In this document: one piece after another, positions 24,232 through 36,855 of the stretch
How the letters are laid out: every line of letters begins with the position of its first letter
Numbering within the stretch: position 1 is the stretch's first letter
The notes under the pieces: generated by a model
What the model was told of the DNA's origin: nothing
The model's input: the letters and a program-made list of their open reading frames with translations, nothing else
Databases searched by the model: none
Assembly: GCF_018101125.2 (NCBI RefSeq)
Contig: NZ_JAELVF020000001.1
Coordinates: 293,189 to 357,188, forward strand
Direction of reading: 5' to 3'
DNA: 64,000 bases
Origin: Streptomyces tardus
GTDB lineage: Bacteria > Actinomycetota > Actinomycetes > Streptomycetales > Streptomycetaceae
Program-made: the position numbers and the translations under genes

Positions 24232-26811
24232 CTACGGCGTCACCACCTCGGCGACCTCGTCCCGGGCCGACACCTCCTGCGGACCCGCCGCGAGGCCCAA
24301 CTCGGCGCCGTGGGCCAGGAGTCGGTGCGAGGGCAGGATGCGGACGGTGTAGCCGAAGGGGCCGGTGCGGTCCAGCGCCAGCGGCCCCTCGTACGTCCAG
24401 TTGCCCGCGAGATCCGCGCCGCCGACCGGCTTCAGCGGCACCCGCACCGGGTCGGCGATGTCGTCCGAGCCGTCCACCCGGCCGGCGACCGCCTGCACCT
24501 CCACGTCGGAGGGCCGGAGCTCGCCGAGGGAGACCTGCACCCGCAGCGAGAGCGAGGTTCCCAGCTCAGGTCCCGGTTCGAGGCTGTCCTCACCCGGGCC
24601 CTGCGCCTCGATGTGGCCCACCCGTACGCTCGGCCACTGCGCCCGTACGACCGACTTCCACCGCGCCAGCTCACGGGCGGCGGCGCTGTCCAGCTCGCGG
24701 TGGGAGCGGGCGGCCGGGGCGTACAGCGTCTCGGCGTACTCGCGCACCATCCGGTCGGCGAGCACCTTGGGTCCGAGACGCTCCCGGGTCTGGCGGATCA
24801 TCTCCAGCCAGCGCTGGGGGCGTTCGTAGAAGCACGGTGCGACCTGCGCCTCCAGCATGTCGTAGAGCGCGGCGGCCTCGATGGCGTCCCGCCGGTCGTC
24901 GCCGGCGGCCGAACCGTCCGCGCTGGGGATCGCCCAGCCGAAGTCCGGGTCGTACCACTCGTCCCACCAGCCGTCGAGGACGGAGAGGTTCAGGCAGCCG
25001 TTGAGCGCTGCCTTCATCCCGCTGGTGCCGCACGCCTCCAGCGGACGCAGCGGGTTGTTCAGCCACACGTCGCAGCCGGCGTAGAGCTTCTGCGCCATCC
25101 GCATCCCGTAGTCCGGGAGGAAGACGATGCGGTGCCGCACTCTCGGATCGTCGGTGAAGCGCACCAGCTCCTGGATGAGCTTCTTGCCGCCGTCGTCGGC
25201 CGGGTGAGCCTTGCCCGCGACGACCAGCTGCACCGGCCGCTCGGGGTGGAGCAGCAGCTCCATCAGCCGCTCGCGGTCGTGCAGCATCAGCGTCAGCCGC
25301 TTGTAGGACGGCACGCGTCGGGCGAAGCCGACAGTCAGGATGTCGGGGTCGAGCACGTTGTCGATCCAGCCGAGTTCGGCGTCTGCGGCGCCGCGGGAGC
25401 GCCAGGAGCGGTGCAGTCGCTCGCGCACGTCCTGGACCAGCTGCTCGCGCAGCGTACGGCGCAGCTCCCACAACCTGCTGTCGGGCAACGGGCCGGTGTG
25501 GGCGGCGAGTTCGGGGGCGACCCAGGTGGGCGCGTGGACGCCGTTGGTGATCGAGGTGATGGGCACCTCGGCGGCGTCGAAGCCTGGCCACAGACCGGCG
25601 AACATCTGCCGGCTGACCGCGCCGTGCAGGGTGGAGACGCCGTTGGCGCGCTGGGCCAGGCGCAGCCCCATGACGGCCATGTTGAAGAGGCCGGCGGTCT
25701 CCGGGGCGTCCTCGGTCCCGAGGCCCAGCACCTGGTCCGCGGTGATGTCGGGCAGCTCGCCGTCCTCGCCGAAGTGCCGGTCGATCAGCTCCCGGTCGAA
25801 GCGGTCGATGCCGGCGGGCACCGGGGTGTGCGTGGTGAAGACGGTCCCGCCCCGCACGGCCTCCAGCGCCCCGTCGAAGTCGCTGCCCCGGCGGATCAGC
25901 TCCTGGATGCGCTCCAGCCCGAGGAAGCCGGCGTGGCCCTCGTTGGTGTGGAACACCTCCGGCTCCGCGTGCCCGGTGATACGGCAGTACGCGCGCACCG
26001 CACGCACGCCGCCGATGCCGAGCAGCATCTCCTGGAGCAACCGCTGTTCGCGCCCGCCGCCGTACAGGCGGTCGGTGACGTCGCGCTCGGCGGCGTCGTT
26101 GTGCACGACGCCGGAGTCCAGCAGCAGCAGCGGCACCCGGCCGACCTGGGCCTGCCAGATCCTGGCGCGCAGCGTACGACCGCCGGGGAGCGCGAGGCTC
26201 ACCTCGACATCGGTGCCGTCGGCCTCCCGCAAGGGGGACAGCGGCAGCTCGTCCGGGTCCAGGACCGGGTAGCGCTCCTGCTGCCAGCCGTCGCGGGAGA
26301 GCGTCTGGCAGAAGTAACCGTGCCGGTAGAGCAGGCCGACGCCGATCAGCGGCAGCCCGAGGTCGCTGGCGGCCTTGAGGTGGTCGCCGGCGAGGATGCC
26401 CAGGCCGCCGGAGTACTGCGGAAGGGCGCCCGCGATGCCGAACTCGGGCGAGAAGTAGGCGACGGCGGCGGGGAGTTCGGCGCCTTCGGCGACGCTGCGC
26501 TGGTACCAGCGGGGCTCGCTCAGATAGTCGCGCAGATCGCCGGAGGCGACCTCCAGGCGGCGCAGGAAGCCGCGGTCGTGGGCGAGGGCCGCCAGGCGGG
26601 ACACCGAGAGGGAGCCGAGCAGCCGCTGGGGGTCGCCCCCGGCGGCCTGCCACCCCTGGGGGTCGGCGTGGCGGAAGAGGTCACGGCTGCCGCTGTGCCA
26701 GGACCAGCGCAGATTGCGCGCCAGTTCACCCAGCGGTCGAAGCGGTTCGGGAAGTACGGGACGCACGGAGAAACGACGAATGGCCTTCACTCCTCGAAGG
26801 TAACGGCGCAT
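24232..26811 (-). CDS. glgP: Alpha-glucan (glycogen/maltodextrin) phosphorylase
   Basis: 859 residues, GT35. It releases glucose 1-phosphate from alpha-1,4-glucan ends. The N-terminus has the actinobacterial form KAIRRFSVRPVLPEPLRPL. Central regions include EFGIAGALPQYSGGLGILAG and HTNEGHAGFL. The pyridoxal-phosphate lysine is in CGTSGMKAALNG, followed by LSVLDGWWDEW. ATG at 26811 gives MRRYLRGVKAIRR; homologues often begin at the GTG (26790) of VKAIRR. A 276-bp gap separates it from the divergent lipoprotein. It opposes the GlgE-pathway genes next door and provides glucan breakdown. Confidence 0.94.
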   Translation of the reverse strand: MRRYLRGVKAIRRFSVRPVLPEPLRPLGELARNLRWSWHSGSRDLFRHADPQGWQAAGGDPQRLLGSLSVSRLAALAHDRGFLRRLEVASGDLRDYLSEPRWYQRSVAEGAELPAAVAYFSPEFGIAGALPQYSGGLGILAGDHLKAASDLGLPLIGVGLLYRHGYFCQTLSRDGWQQERYPVLDPDELPLSPLREADGTDVEVSLALPGGRTLRARIWQAQVGRVPLLLLDSGVVHNDAAERDVTDRLYGGGREQRLLQEMLLGIGGVRAVRAYCRITGHAEPEVFHTNEGHAGFLGLERIQELIRRGSDFDGALEAVRGGTVFTTHTPVPAGIDRFDRELIDRHFGEDGELPDITADQVLGLGTEDAPETAGLFNMAVMGLRLAQRANGVSTLHGAVSRQMFAGLWPGFDAAEVPITSITNGVHAPTWVAPELAAHTGPLPDSRLWELRRTLREQLVQDVRERLHRSWRSRGAADAELGWIDNVLDPDILTVGFARRVPSYKRLTLMLHDRERLMELLLHPERPVQLVVAGKAHPADDGGKKLIQELVRFTDDPRVRHRIVFLPDYGMRMAQKLYAGCDVWLNNPLRPLEACGTSGMKAALNGCLNLSVLDGWWDEWYDPDFGWAIPSADGSAAGDDRRDAIEAAALYDMLEAQVAPCFYERPQRWLEMIRQTRERLGPKVLADRMVREYAETLYAPAARSHRELDSAAARELARWKSVVRAQWPSVRVGHIEAQGPGEDSLEPGPELGTSLSLRVQVSLGELRPSDVEVQAVAGRVDGSDDIADPVRVPLKPVGGADLAGNWTYEGPLALDRTGPFGYTVRILPSHRLLAHGAELGLAAGPQEVSARDEVAEVVTP

Positions 26812-27087
26812 TCTTCCGGTCCGTGCGGGTCCGTGGCGTTTCGTACTACTTCACTCGGTGGAGGCACAGCGCTGCTCCGTCGTACGGGATCGGTGCCGCC
26901 GATCACTCATCTCGCCCTGGAAACGGGCCCGTTGCCCGGCAACAGCGGTGTCTCAGGGCTGTACCAGACAACCTTGGGCCATGGATCGGGGTCTACAGGT
27001 CGGATGATGATGTCTGCGCGCCGGGTCCGCTCCGCGAGCATTCCCGCGCACGAGTCGCACCTATGCCACACCTCACGGGGGAACACC

Positions 27088-27753
27088 ATGCGCATCCGGC
27101 CCATCGCCGCACTAGTCTCCGTCGCCGCAATGGCGGCCCTCTCGACCGCCTGCGAGGACCCGGGGGCGGACACACCGGCCAAGCCACCCGCCTCCGACCA
27201 GCCGGAGGAGCCCGACCAGCCCGAGAAGCCGGAGGAGCCCGACCAACCCGAGAAGCCCGACCAGCCGGAGACGCCGGAGACCCCGGGGAAGGAGGTCGAC
27301 GCCGACCTCGGCAAGACGCTGAAGCTCGGCGAGACCACGCTGGTCACCCACGACTCGGGCACCTCCAAGACCACGATGGAGGTCACCACCAGAACGGTCG
27401 TCAAGGGCGAGGTCGCCGAGCTGGAGGACGTGCGCCTGGACGGCAAGGAGCGCGAGATGGTGCCGTACTACGTCACGGTCAACTACCGGTACGTGGACGG
27501 CGAAGCACCGCGCGTGCCCTCCCTCGGGGTGACCCCGAAGCTCCGGGACGGCCGCGGCGAGGAGGCGGACCGCATCTTCACCACGGACGACGACGTCGCA
27601 CAGTGCGTCAACAGCCGGCCGCAGCAGCTGGCCAAGGGCGAGGACTTCACCAGCTGCCGCGTCTTCCTGGTCGGCAAGAGCGAGAAGGCCGCCAACGTGG
27701 CGTACCAGAGCAACTTCCGCGAGGATCCGGTGGTCTGGAAGGTCGAGGACTGA
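27088..27753 (+). CDS. Putative lipoprotein with PDQPEKP repeats
   Basis: 221 residues. The signal sequence ends in a lipobox, ALSTACED, so Cys 22 should be lipidated. Residues 25-65 form an acidic Pro-rich stalk of PDQPEKP/PEEP units. The rest (about 70-221) is a beta-rich domain (LKLGETTLVTHDSG, PYYVTVNYRYVDG) like small Streptomyces lipoproteins with an Ig-like fold. ATG at 27088 is preceded by GGGGGAA. It sits between glgP and glgE, but nothing in its sequence suggests a carbohydrate role. A terminator follows immediately, so it is a single transcription unit. Confidence 0.85.
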   Translation: MRIRPIAALVSVAAMAALSTACEDPGADTPAKPPASDQPEEPDQPEKPEEPDQPEKPDQPETPETPGKEVDADLGKTLKLGETTLVTHDSGTSKTTMEVTTRTVVKGEVAELEDVRLDGKEREMVPYYVTVNYRYVDGEAPRVPSLGVTPKLRDGRGEEADRIFTTDDDVAQCVNSRPQQLAKGEDFTSCRVFLVGKSEKAANVAYQSNFREDPVVWKVED

Positions 27754-27771
27754 CCGACCCTCCACGGCCGA

Positions 27772-27808
27772 GGCGAACGACCCCGTACTCCGGAGTCGTT
27801 CGCCTTTC
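27772..27808 (+). terminator. Intrinsic terminator after the lipoprotein gene
   Basis: GGCGAACGAC (27772-27781) pairs with GTCGTTCGCC (27795-27804); a short TTT follows. Confidence 0.75.
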
Positions 27809-27944
27809 GCGTCCGAGTGGGCCGACAGTCCTCGAACCTCCACACGAGTGACGTGGGGGCACCGGACCCGCACGCACCCGGACGGCCCACCCCCCAAGCG
27901 GCTACAAAAGGGACGAAACTCCCCCAACTACCGCAGGTGAGCCC

Positions 27945-29982
<2,038 letters not shown>

Positions 29983-29996
<14 letters not shown>

Positions 29997-31731
29997 GCCT
30001 GTCCCCGACACGTTCGAGGACACACCCGCGAAGGACCGCGATCCCGAGTGGTTCAAGCGGGCCGTGTTCTACGAAGTTCTGGTCCGTTCCTTCCAGGACA
30101 GCAACGGCGACGGCGTGGGCGACCTGCGCGGCCTCACTGCCAAACTCGATTATCTCCAGTGGCTCGGCATCGACTGCGTATGGCTGCCGCCCTTCTTCAA
30201 GTCGCCACTGAAAGACGGCGGTTACGATGTGTCGGACTACTCATCGGTGCTCCCAGAATTCGGCGACCTCGCCGACTTCGTAGAATTCGTGGACGCCGCG
30301 CACCGCCGCGGAATCCGGGTCATCATCGATATGGTGATGAACCACACCAGCGATCAGCACGAGTGGTTCCAGCAGTCCCGCACCGACCCGGACGGGCCGT
30401 ACGGCGACTACTACATGTGGGCCGACGACGATTCGCAGTACGCGGACGCGCGCATCATCTTCGTCGACACCGAGCAGTCCAACTGGACTTTCGACCCGGT
30501 GCGCAAGCAGTACTACTTCCACCGCTTCTTCTCGCACCAGCCGGACCTCAACTACGAGAACCCGCAGGTGCAGGAGGAGATGATCGCGGCCCTGCGCTTC
30601 TGGCTGGACCTCGGCATCGACGGCTTCCGGCTGGACGCGGTCCCCTACCTGTACGCGCAGGAGGGCACCAACTGCGAGAACCTCCCCGCCTCGCACGAAT
30701 TCCTCAAGCGGGTGCGCGCCGAGGTCGACACGCACTACCCGGACACCGTGCTGCTCGCCGAGGCCAACCAGTGGCCCGAGGACGTCGTCGACTACTTCGG
30801 CGACTACGACAAGGGCGGCGACGAATGCCATATGGCATTCCATTTTCCGGTCATGCCGCGTATCTTCATGGCGGTGCGCCGGGAGTCCCGCCACCCGGTT
30901 TCGGAGATCCTCGCCAAGACCCCGTCGATTCCGGCAAGCTGCCAGTGGGGCATCTTCCTGCGCAACCACGACGAGTTGACGCTGGAAATGGTCTCCGACG
31001 AAGAGCGCGACTACATGTACGCGGAGTACGCCAAGAACCCGCGCATGCGGGCCAACATCGGAATTCGGCGTCGGCTCGCACCACTGCTGGACAACGACCG
31101 CAACCAGATCGAGCTCTTCACCGCCCTGCTGCTCTCGCTGCCGGGCTCGCCGATTCTCTACTACGGCGACGAGATCGGAATGGGCGACAACATCTGGCTG
31201 GGCGACCGGGACGCGGTGCGCACCCCGATGCAGTGGACGCCCGACCGCAACGCCGGTTTCTCGTCCAGCGATCCAGGACGGCTCAGCCTTCCCGCGATCA
31301 TGGACCCGGTCTACGGATACCAGGTCACCAACGTGGAGGCATCGAAGAGTTCGCCCTCCTCGCTGCTGCACTGGACCCGGCGAATGATCGAGATCCGTAA
31401 GCAGAACCCCGCGTTCGGGCTCGGCGAATACACCGAACTGCCGTCCTCCAATTCGGCGGTGCTCGCCTACATCCGGCACCTGAAACTGCCGGAGGGAAGC
31501 GCGAGCGAGGACGACGTGGTGCTCTGCGTCAACAACTTCTCGCGCTTCCCCCAGCCGACCGAGCTCGATCTGCGCGAGTTCGTCGGCCGCCATCCGGTCG
31601 AGCTGATCGGCGGGGTGACCTTCCCGGCGATCGGCGAACTGCCGTTCCTGCTCACCCTGGCGGGGCACGGCTTCTACTGGTTCCGGCTGCGCAAGCCGCA
31701 GGAGTGCCCGGACGCCTCGACCGCTCTCTGA
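29983..31731 (+). CDS. treS: Trehalose synthase (maltose alpha-D-glucosyltransferase)
   Basis: 582 residues, GH13_16. It interconverts trehalose and maltose, supplying maltose to the kinase. Family sequence starts [20 protein letters not shown]. The catalytic Asp is residue 218 ([10 protein letters not shown]), the Glu residue 260 (LLAEANQWP), and the transition-state Asp lies in [13 protein letters not shown] at 29983 follows GGAGGG in the last codons of glgE, so the two are translationally linked. Unlike some actinobacterial versions there is no fused maltokinase domain; that enzyme is encoded separately downstream. Confidence 0.97.
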
Positions 31732-31736
31732 GCACA

Positions 31737-31767
31737 CCGGCGGCCCGGCCACCCGCCGGGCCGCCGG
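31737..31767 (+). terminator. Strong hairpin between treS and maltokinase
   Basis: CCGGCGGCCCGG (31737-31748) pairs exactly with CCGGGCCGCCGG (31756-31767) across a seven-base loop, six bases after the treS stop. There is no T-run. It could attenuate rather than end transcription into the next gene. Confidence 0.6.
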
Positions 31768-31891
31768 CCTCGCCCCGCTCCCCGCATGACCTCGTACGTC
31801 CCAACCCACAACGCGCGTCCCGTGGCGGCCGGCCCAGGCCGGAGGCGACGGGGCTGTTCCGCGTATCACCGTCGTGTCCGGAGGAAGCCCG

Positions 31892-33325
31892 GTGAAAGGT
31901 GCCATGACCGTAATCCCGGACAGCGTCCCGCTCGGTGTCGCTCTGCCGGAGACGGCCGATTCCACGCTGCTCAGCTCGCTCAGCTCGCTGCTGACCAGGT
32001 GGCTGCCGAACCAACGCTGGTTCGCCGGCAAGGGGCGCCCCCTCGACGGGCTCACTCTCGCCGCCGCCACCGAACTGCTCCCCTGCCGTCCCGGCAGCGC
32101 CACCCCGGGGCTGCTGCATCTGCTCGTCACCGCCCACCAGGGCCGCGACACCGACTGCTACCAACTGCTGCTCGGTGTACGGGCCGTACTGCCTCCCGCG
32201 CTCGTCCCCGCGCTGATCGGCCGTCCCGAGACCGGACCACTGCGCGGCTGCGCGGTGTACGACGCCGTACCCGACCCGCGGCTGACCGCCGTGCTGCTGG
32301 AACGGCTCCGCGCTCCCGGCCGCCTGGGTGCGCTGCGCTTCCTGCGAGAGGCCGGGACCGCGATCGGCTCCGGGCTGAGCCCGCGCCCGCTCAACGCCGA
32401 GCAGTCCAACTCCTCGGTGGTGTACGGCGACGCCTTCATCCTGAAGCTCTTCCGACGTGTCGCGCCCGGCTCCAACCCCGATCTGGAGCTGCCGCTCGCA
32501 CTGGCCAGGGCCGGATGCCGGGAGGTACCGGCCCCGGCGGCCTGGTTCGAGTCGGCCGAACCGCCCAGCGGCGGCGGCCCGCTCACGCTCGGCATCCTTC
32601 AGCCGTATCTGACCGGCAGCAGCGACGGATGGCAGCTTGCGCTGCGCGCCCTGGCGGACGGGGAGAGCTTCGAGGGGCCCGCCCACGCACTCGGCAGGGC
32701 CACCGCGTACGTGCACACCGCGCTCGCCCGCACCCTGCCCACCGACGTACTGGCAGGCGGCGAACTGGCCGCGCTGGCCGAGGAGATGACCGAACGTCTC
32801 GACCGGGCCACCGAGGCCGTGCCGGAACTCGACCGCTACCGGCCCGCCCTGCGGGACGCCTTCCGTGCCGTGGTCGACATGGCCCGCGCAGGTCACCAGG
32901 TGCCCGTCCAGCGCATCCACGGCGACCTCCACCTGGGGCAGGTGCTGCGCACGGGCGCCTCGGCCGGCGGCGGCAGCTGGGCGCTCATCGACTTCGAGGG
33001 CGAGCCGGCGAAGTCCCTGGCCGAGCGGCGCACCCCGCAACCGGTGCTGCGCGATGTCGCGGGCATGCTCCGCTCGTTCGACTACGCCGCTCACTCCCGC
33101 GGCGCCACCGCCGCCTCGCGCGCGTGGGCGCGCGCCAACCGCCGCGCCTACCGGGCCGGGTACGAGGAGGCGGCCGGCACCGAACTGCGCGCCCAGGCCG
33201 CGCTCCTGCGGGTCTTCGAGACCGACAAGGCCGTGTACGAGGTGCTGTACGAGGCCCGGCACCGGCCCAGCTGGCTGCCGATCCCGATGGCCGCCGTCCG
33301 CCGCCTGGCCGGAGGCCCCGGATGA
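31892..33325 (+). CDS. pep2: Maltokinase
   Basis: 477 residues. It phosphorylates maltose with ATP to maltose 1-phosphate, the substrate of GlgE. The N-terminal cap contains LLTRWLPNQRWFAGKGRP, diagnostic of the family. The kinase core has the aminoglycoside-phosphotransferase-like catalytic loop RIHGDLHLGQVL and the metal-binding IDFEGEP. NAEQSNSSVVYGDAFILKLF is the nucleotide-binding lobe. GTG at 31892 has GGAGGA six bases upstream, better than ATG at 31904. It lies between treS and glgB as in other Streptomyces glgE clusters. Confidence 0.94.
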   Translation: MKGAMTVIPDSVPLGVALPETADSTLLSSLSSLLTRWLPNQRWFAGKGRPLDGLTLAAATELLPCRPGSATPGLLHLLVTAHQGRDTDCYQLLLGVRAVLPPALVPALIGRPETGPLRGCAVYDAVPDPRLTAVLLERLRAPGRLGALRFLREAGTAIGSGLSPRPLNAEQSNSSVVYGDAFILKLFRRVAPGSNPDLELPLALARAGCREVPAPAAWFESAEPPSGGGPLTLGILQPYLTGSSDGWQLALRALADGESFEGPAHALGRATAYVHTALARTLPTDVLAGGELAALAEEMTERLDRATEAVPELDRYRPALRDAFRAVVDMARAGHQVPVQRIHGDLHLGQVLRTGASAGGGSWALIDFEGEPAKSLAERRTPQPVLRDVAGMLRSFDYAAHSRGATAASRAWARANRRAYRAGYEEAAGTELRAQAALLRVFETDKAVYEVLYEARHRPSWLPIPMAAVRRLAGGPG

Positions 33326-33479
33326 GATGTTCGCCGACCCCGCCGCAAGCGGTGACGCAGCCGCCGTGCGCGGCACGGGTCGCGGCGCTCGGCCCCGAAG
33401 GATCCGTTCCCGAACACCCGGTCCCCGTACCGCCCGCGACCACTGACGCCGTGCCGACGCCGAACCCAGGGAGTACCCC

Positions 33480-35975
33480 GTGACCGCCCGCCCGAAGGCC
33501 CCGCAGACCTCCGAACCCACCCCGCCCGCTCCCCGCGCGGGAACCGGCCGCAGGACGCGTACGACGGACCGGAAGCGCTCGGCCGAGAGCGTACCCGCGG
33601 CAGACCCGGCGCCGGCGGGAAGCCCCGACGCGGTCGCCCCTGCACGCGGTGCCGGCACCGGGGACTGGGGCGACGAACCGGCGACCGCAGCACCGTCGAC
33701 CACCGGAGCCGCCGCCCGTACCGCCCAACCCGCCCGTCCCTCCCGGGCGCCGCACCCGGAGCCCGCGGCCCTGCGCCCCGCGCCGCCGCTCTCCGAGGAC
33801 GAGCGCCGCCGGCTGCTCGACGGCGCCCATCACGATCCGCATGCGCTGCTCGGCGCACACCCCGCCCCGGACGGCACGCTCTTCCGGGCACTGCGACCGC
33901 ACGCCGTATCGGTGCGGATCGTCGCCGAGGGGGTGGAAGCCGAGCTGCCGTCGCTGGGCGACGGGCTGTTCGCCGGCGTGCTGCCGGGCACCGCGCCCGA
34001 CGCCCACCGGCTGCTCGTCGACTACGGCGACGGCCCGCTGCCGGTGGACGATCCGTACCGGATGCCGCCCAGCCTCGGCGAGTTCGATCTGCATCTGATC
34101 GGCGAGGGACGGCACGAGGAGCTGTGGCAGGCGCTCGGCGCCCGTCCGATGGTCCACCGGGGCGTGACCGGGACCCGATTCACCGTGTGGGCGCCGAACG
34201 CCCGCGGAGTGCGGGTGACCGGGGACTTCACCTACTGGGACGGCCGGGCGCACCCGATGCGCTCGCTGGGCTCCAGCGGGGTGTGGGAGCTGTTCCTGCC
34301 GGGTGTCGGGGAGGGCGCGCTCTACAAGTTCGAGGTGTGCGGGCCGGACGGTGTCCGCACCCTGCGCGCCGACCCGATGGCGCGCCGCACCGAGTGCCCG
34401 CCGGCGACCGCCTCGGTGGTGACCGACTCGGCCTACGAGTGGAACGACGCGCAGTGGATGAGCGGGCGCGGCGCCCGGCCGGTCCACCGGTCCCCCTTCT
34501 CGGTCTACGAGGTGCACCTCGCCTCTTGGCGTCCGGGGCTCGGCTACCGCGAGCTGGCCGAACAACTCCCCGCGTACGTGGCGCAGTTGGGCTTCACTCA
34601 TGTCGAGCTGATGCCGGCGGCCGAGCACCCCTTCGGCGGCTCCTGGGGATACCAGGTCACCGGCTACTACGCACCGACCGCGCGGCTCGGCGGCCCGGAC
34701 GACTTCCGGTACCTGGTGGACGCGCTGCACCGGGCCGGCATCGGTGTGCTGATGGACTGGGTGCCGGCGCACTTCCCCAAGGACGAGTGGGCGCTGGCCC
34801 GCTTCGACGGCACACCGCTCTACGAGCACGCCGATCCGCGGCGGGCCGAGCACCCGGACTGGGGGACGCTGGAGTTCGACTACGGCCGCAGGGAGGTCCG
34901 CAACTTCCTGGTCGCCAACGCGGTGTACTGGTGCGAGGAGTTCCACATCGACGGGCTGCGGGTCGACGCCGTCGCCTCGATGCTCTACCTGGACTACTCG
35001 CGCGAGGAGGGCGAGTGGTGCCCCAACGAGTTCGGCGGGCGCGACAACCCCGACGCGGTCGCCTTCCTCCAGGAGATGAACGCCGTCCTCCACCGCCGCT
35101 GCCCCGGCGTGGTCACCGTCGCCGAGGAGTCCACCGCCTGGAACGGCGTCACCCGCCCCACCCATCTGCCCGGCGGCGAACTCGGCCACGGCGGCCTGGG
35201 GTTCAGCCTGAAGTGGAACATGGGCTGGATGCACGACTCGCTGGTCTACATGTCCAAGGAGCCGGTGCACCGCAAGTACCACCACAACGAGATGACCTTC
35301 TCGATGGTGTACGCCCACTCCGAGAACTACGTGCTGCCGATCTCGCACGACGAGGTGGTGCACGGCAAGGGCTCGCTGGTGTCCAAGATGCCGGGCGACT
35401 GGTGGCAGCAGCGCGCCAACCACCGCGCGTACCTGGGCTTCATGTGGTCCCACCCGGGCAAGCAACTGCTCTTCATGGGACAGGAGTTCGCGCAGGGAGC
35501 GGAGTGGGCCGAGTCCCACGGACCGGACTGGTGGCTGCTGGACCCGGCCTACGGCGCGGCGGCCGACCACCGCGGCACACGGGACCTGGTGGCCGACCTC
35601 AACGCTCGCTACACCGCCGCGCCCGCACTGTGGGAGCAGGACTGCGAACCGGCCGGCTTCAGCTGGGTGGTGGCCGACGCGGGCGAGGACAACGTACTGG
35701 CGTTCCTGCGCTTCGCCGCCGACGGCAGCCCGCTGCTGGCGGCCTGCAACTTCTCCCCGGTGGTGCGCCACGACTACCGGATCGGCGTCCCCGGCGGTCC
35801 GTCGCACTGGCGCGAGGTGCTGAACACCGACGCCGAGAGGTACGGCGGCAGCGGTGTCGTCCAGCCGAGCCCGGTACCGGCCGAACAGCACGGGCAGCAC
35901 GAGCAGCACGGTCGGGGGGCGTCCCTCTCGCTCACCCTGCCCCCGCTGGCGACGGTCTGGTACCAGCCGGCCTGA
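33480..35975 (+). CDS. glgB: 1,4-alpha-glucan branching enzyme
   Basis: 831 residues, GH13_9. It introduces alpha-1,6 branches into the glucan made by GlgE. A disordered N-terminal tail of about 100 residues, rich in Pro, Ala and Arg, precedes two CBM48-like modules ([16 protein letters not shown] and [19 protein letters not shown]) and the catalytic barrel. The nucleophile Asp is in [17 protein letters not shown], the acid/base Glu in VTVAEEST, and the stabilising Asp in [15 protein letters not shown] at 33480 has GGGAG upstream. The tail is longer than in enteric GlgB but is usual in Streptomyces. Confidence 0.96.
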   Translation: MTARPKAPQTSEPTPPAPRAGTGRRTRTTDRKRSAESVPAADPAPAGSPDAVAPARGAGTGDWGDEPATAAPSTTGAAARTAQPARPSRAPHPEPAALRPAPPLSEDERRRLLDGAHHDPHALLGAHPAPDGTLFRALRPHAVSVRIVAEGVEAELPSLGDGLFAGVLPGTAPDAHRLLVDYGDGPLPVDDPYRMPPSLGEFDLHLIGEGRHEELWQALGARPMVHRGVTGTRFTVWAPNARGVRVTGDFTYWDGRAHPMRSLGSSGVWELFLPGVGEGALYKFEVCGPDGVRTLRADPMARRTECPPATASVVTDSAYEWNDAQWMSGRGARPVHRSPFSVYEVHLASWRPGLGYRELAEQLPAYVAQLGFTHVELMPAAEHPFGGSWGYQVTGYYAPTARLGGPDDFRYLVDALHRAGIGVLMDWVPAHFPKDEWALARFDGTPLYEHADPRRAEHPDWGTLEFDYGRREVRNFLVANAVYWCEEFHIDGLRVDAVASMLYLDYSREEGEWCPNEFGGRDNPDAVAFLQEMNAVLHRRCPGVVTVAEESTAWNGVTRPTHLPGGELGHGGLGFSLKWNMGWMHDSLVYMSKEPVHRKYHHNEMTFSMVYAHSENYVLPISHDEVVHGKGSLVSKMPGDWWQQRANHRAYLGFMWSHPGKQLLFMGQEFAQGAEWAESHGPDWWLLDPAYGAAADHRGTRDLVADLNARYTAAPALWEQDCEPAGFSWVVADAGEDNVLAFLRFAADGSPLLAACNFSPVVRHDYRIGVPGGPSHWREVLNTDAERYGGSGVVQPSPVPAEQHGQHEQHGRGASLSLTLPPLATVWYQPA

Positions 35976-36004
35976 CCCGGCGGCCGGAGCGGCGGTGCCG
36001 GCCC

Positions 36005-36035
36005 GGGTGCGCACCGGCGTTGCCGGCGCGCACCC
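36005..36035 (+). terminator. Hairpin after glgB
   Basis: GGGTGCGCACCGGC (36005-36018) pairs with GCCGGCGCGCACCC (36022-36035) with a single mismatch and a three-base loop. It lies 30 bases after the glgB stop and is the probable end of the glgE operon. Confidence 0.65.
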
Positions 36036-36207
36036 GCCGTCCGTGGGGCAGAGCCGTCGCCTCGCGGGGCGGCAGCCGCTGAGGCACCGTGGAGGCCGGG
36101 GCGGTGGAACGCGTACGTGCCGCAGAACGCGCGCAAGTGCCGGCGCCGTGCGGGCGCACCGGCGCCGGCACGGCATCGGGTCGGACCGCGAGCACTGGAG
36201 AGAGCAG

Positions 36208-36426
36208 ATGAGTGAGCACACCTACCGCATCACCGAGATCGTCGGCACCTCGCCCGAGGGGCTGGACGCCGCGATCGGAAACGGCATCGCCCGGGCCTCG
36301 CAGACGCTGCGGGGGCTGGACTGGTTCGAGGTCACCGAGGTGCGCGGGCACATCGTGGACGGCGCTGTCGCCCACTACCAGGTGGGGCTGAAGGTCGGCT
36401 TCCGGCTGGACGACGGACAGCCGTAG
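36208..36426 (+). CDS. Dodecin family flavin-binding protein
   Basis: 72 residues, the size of dodecins. The sequence SEHTYRITEIVGTSPEGLDA, then LRGLDWFEVTEVRGHIVDG, shows the conserved Trp that stacks on flavin, and the strand-helix-strand-strand pattern of a dodecameric shell. Dodecins store or buffer riboflavin and FMN in the cytosol. ATG at 36208 has GGAGAG upstream. A terminator follows at once, so it is a single-gene unit after the glgB terminator. Confidence 0.93.
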   Translation: MSEHTYRITEIVGTSPEGLDAAIGNGIARASQTLRGLDWFEVTEVRGHIVDGAVAHYQVGLKVGFRLDDGQP

Positions 36427-36445
36427 CCGGCACGCCGATCCTGTC

Positions 36446-36480
36446 GGGGCGCCCCGGGCACTGCGAGGCCGGGGCGCCCC
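36446..36480 (+). terminator. Terminator hairpin after dodecin
   Basis: GGGGCGCCCCGG (36446-36457) pairs with CCGGGGCGCCCC (36469-36480) across an 11-base loop, 20 bases past the dodecin stop. Confidence 0.7.
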
Positions 36481-36655
36481 GCGGTGCGTCCGGGCACGGC
36501 ATCCGGGGCGCGAGGCGAGTGGCTGGTCCTTCGTCGGCGGAAGAGCGTGCCGCGGGACCGGCGCGAGCAGCCGGGAAGCAGGAACGGAGGCGGTCGGGGC
36601 GGGGCAGGGCGGCGGGGGCCGCGGGTACGCGCCGGGCCTCGGGGGCCGCGGGCAC

Positions 36656-36687
36656 AAAAAAGAGGCAGGTGGGCGAGGCCTGCCTCT
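36656..36687 (-). terminator. Intrinsic terminator for the minus-strand XRE gene
   Basis: AGAGGCAGG (36661-36669) pairs with CCTGCCTCT (36679-36687). Six A residues run from about 36655 to 36661, so a minus-strand transcript would end in a U-run after the stem. It lies about 170 bases beyond the stop of the XRE gene at 36856. Confidence 0.7.
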
Positions 36688-36855
36688 GAAGCATGTGGGG
36701 GGAATTTCTGTGGCTCAGGTCACTTGACCGCGCCCGTGACCGGCACACCCCGGTAGATTTTTTTAACGCTTTCTTAGCGCCTCACCCTGGAAGGAATTCC
36801 GAAGTTGCGCACGAAAGGGAACGTGCCCATCCGAGCGGCTGCCCGCACCTGCGTG

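Noticed and set aside
24196..26640. Long plus-strand frame opposite glgP
   Set aside because: Antisense shadow of a clearly identified phosphorylase gene. Only the lipoprotein part from 27088 is real.
32985..36221. 1078-codon minus-strand frame opposite maltokinase and glgB
   Set aside because: Antisense shadow with no domain and strong compositional bias.
36740..36780. T-rich stretch with CGCT-TTCTT-AGCG considered as a terminator
   Set aside because: The stem is only four base pairs and the T-run precedes it. The hairpin at 36661-36687 is a better terminator.
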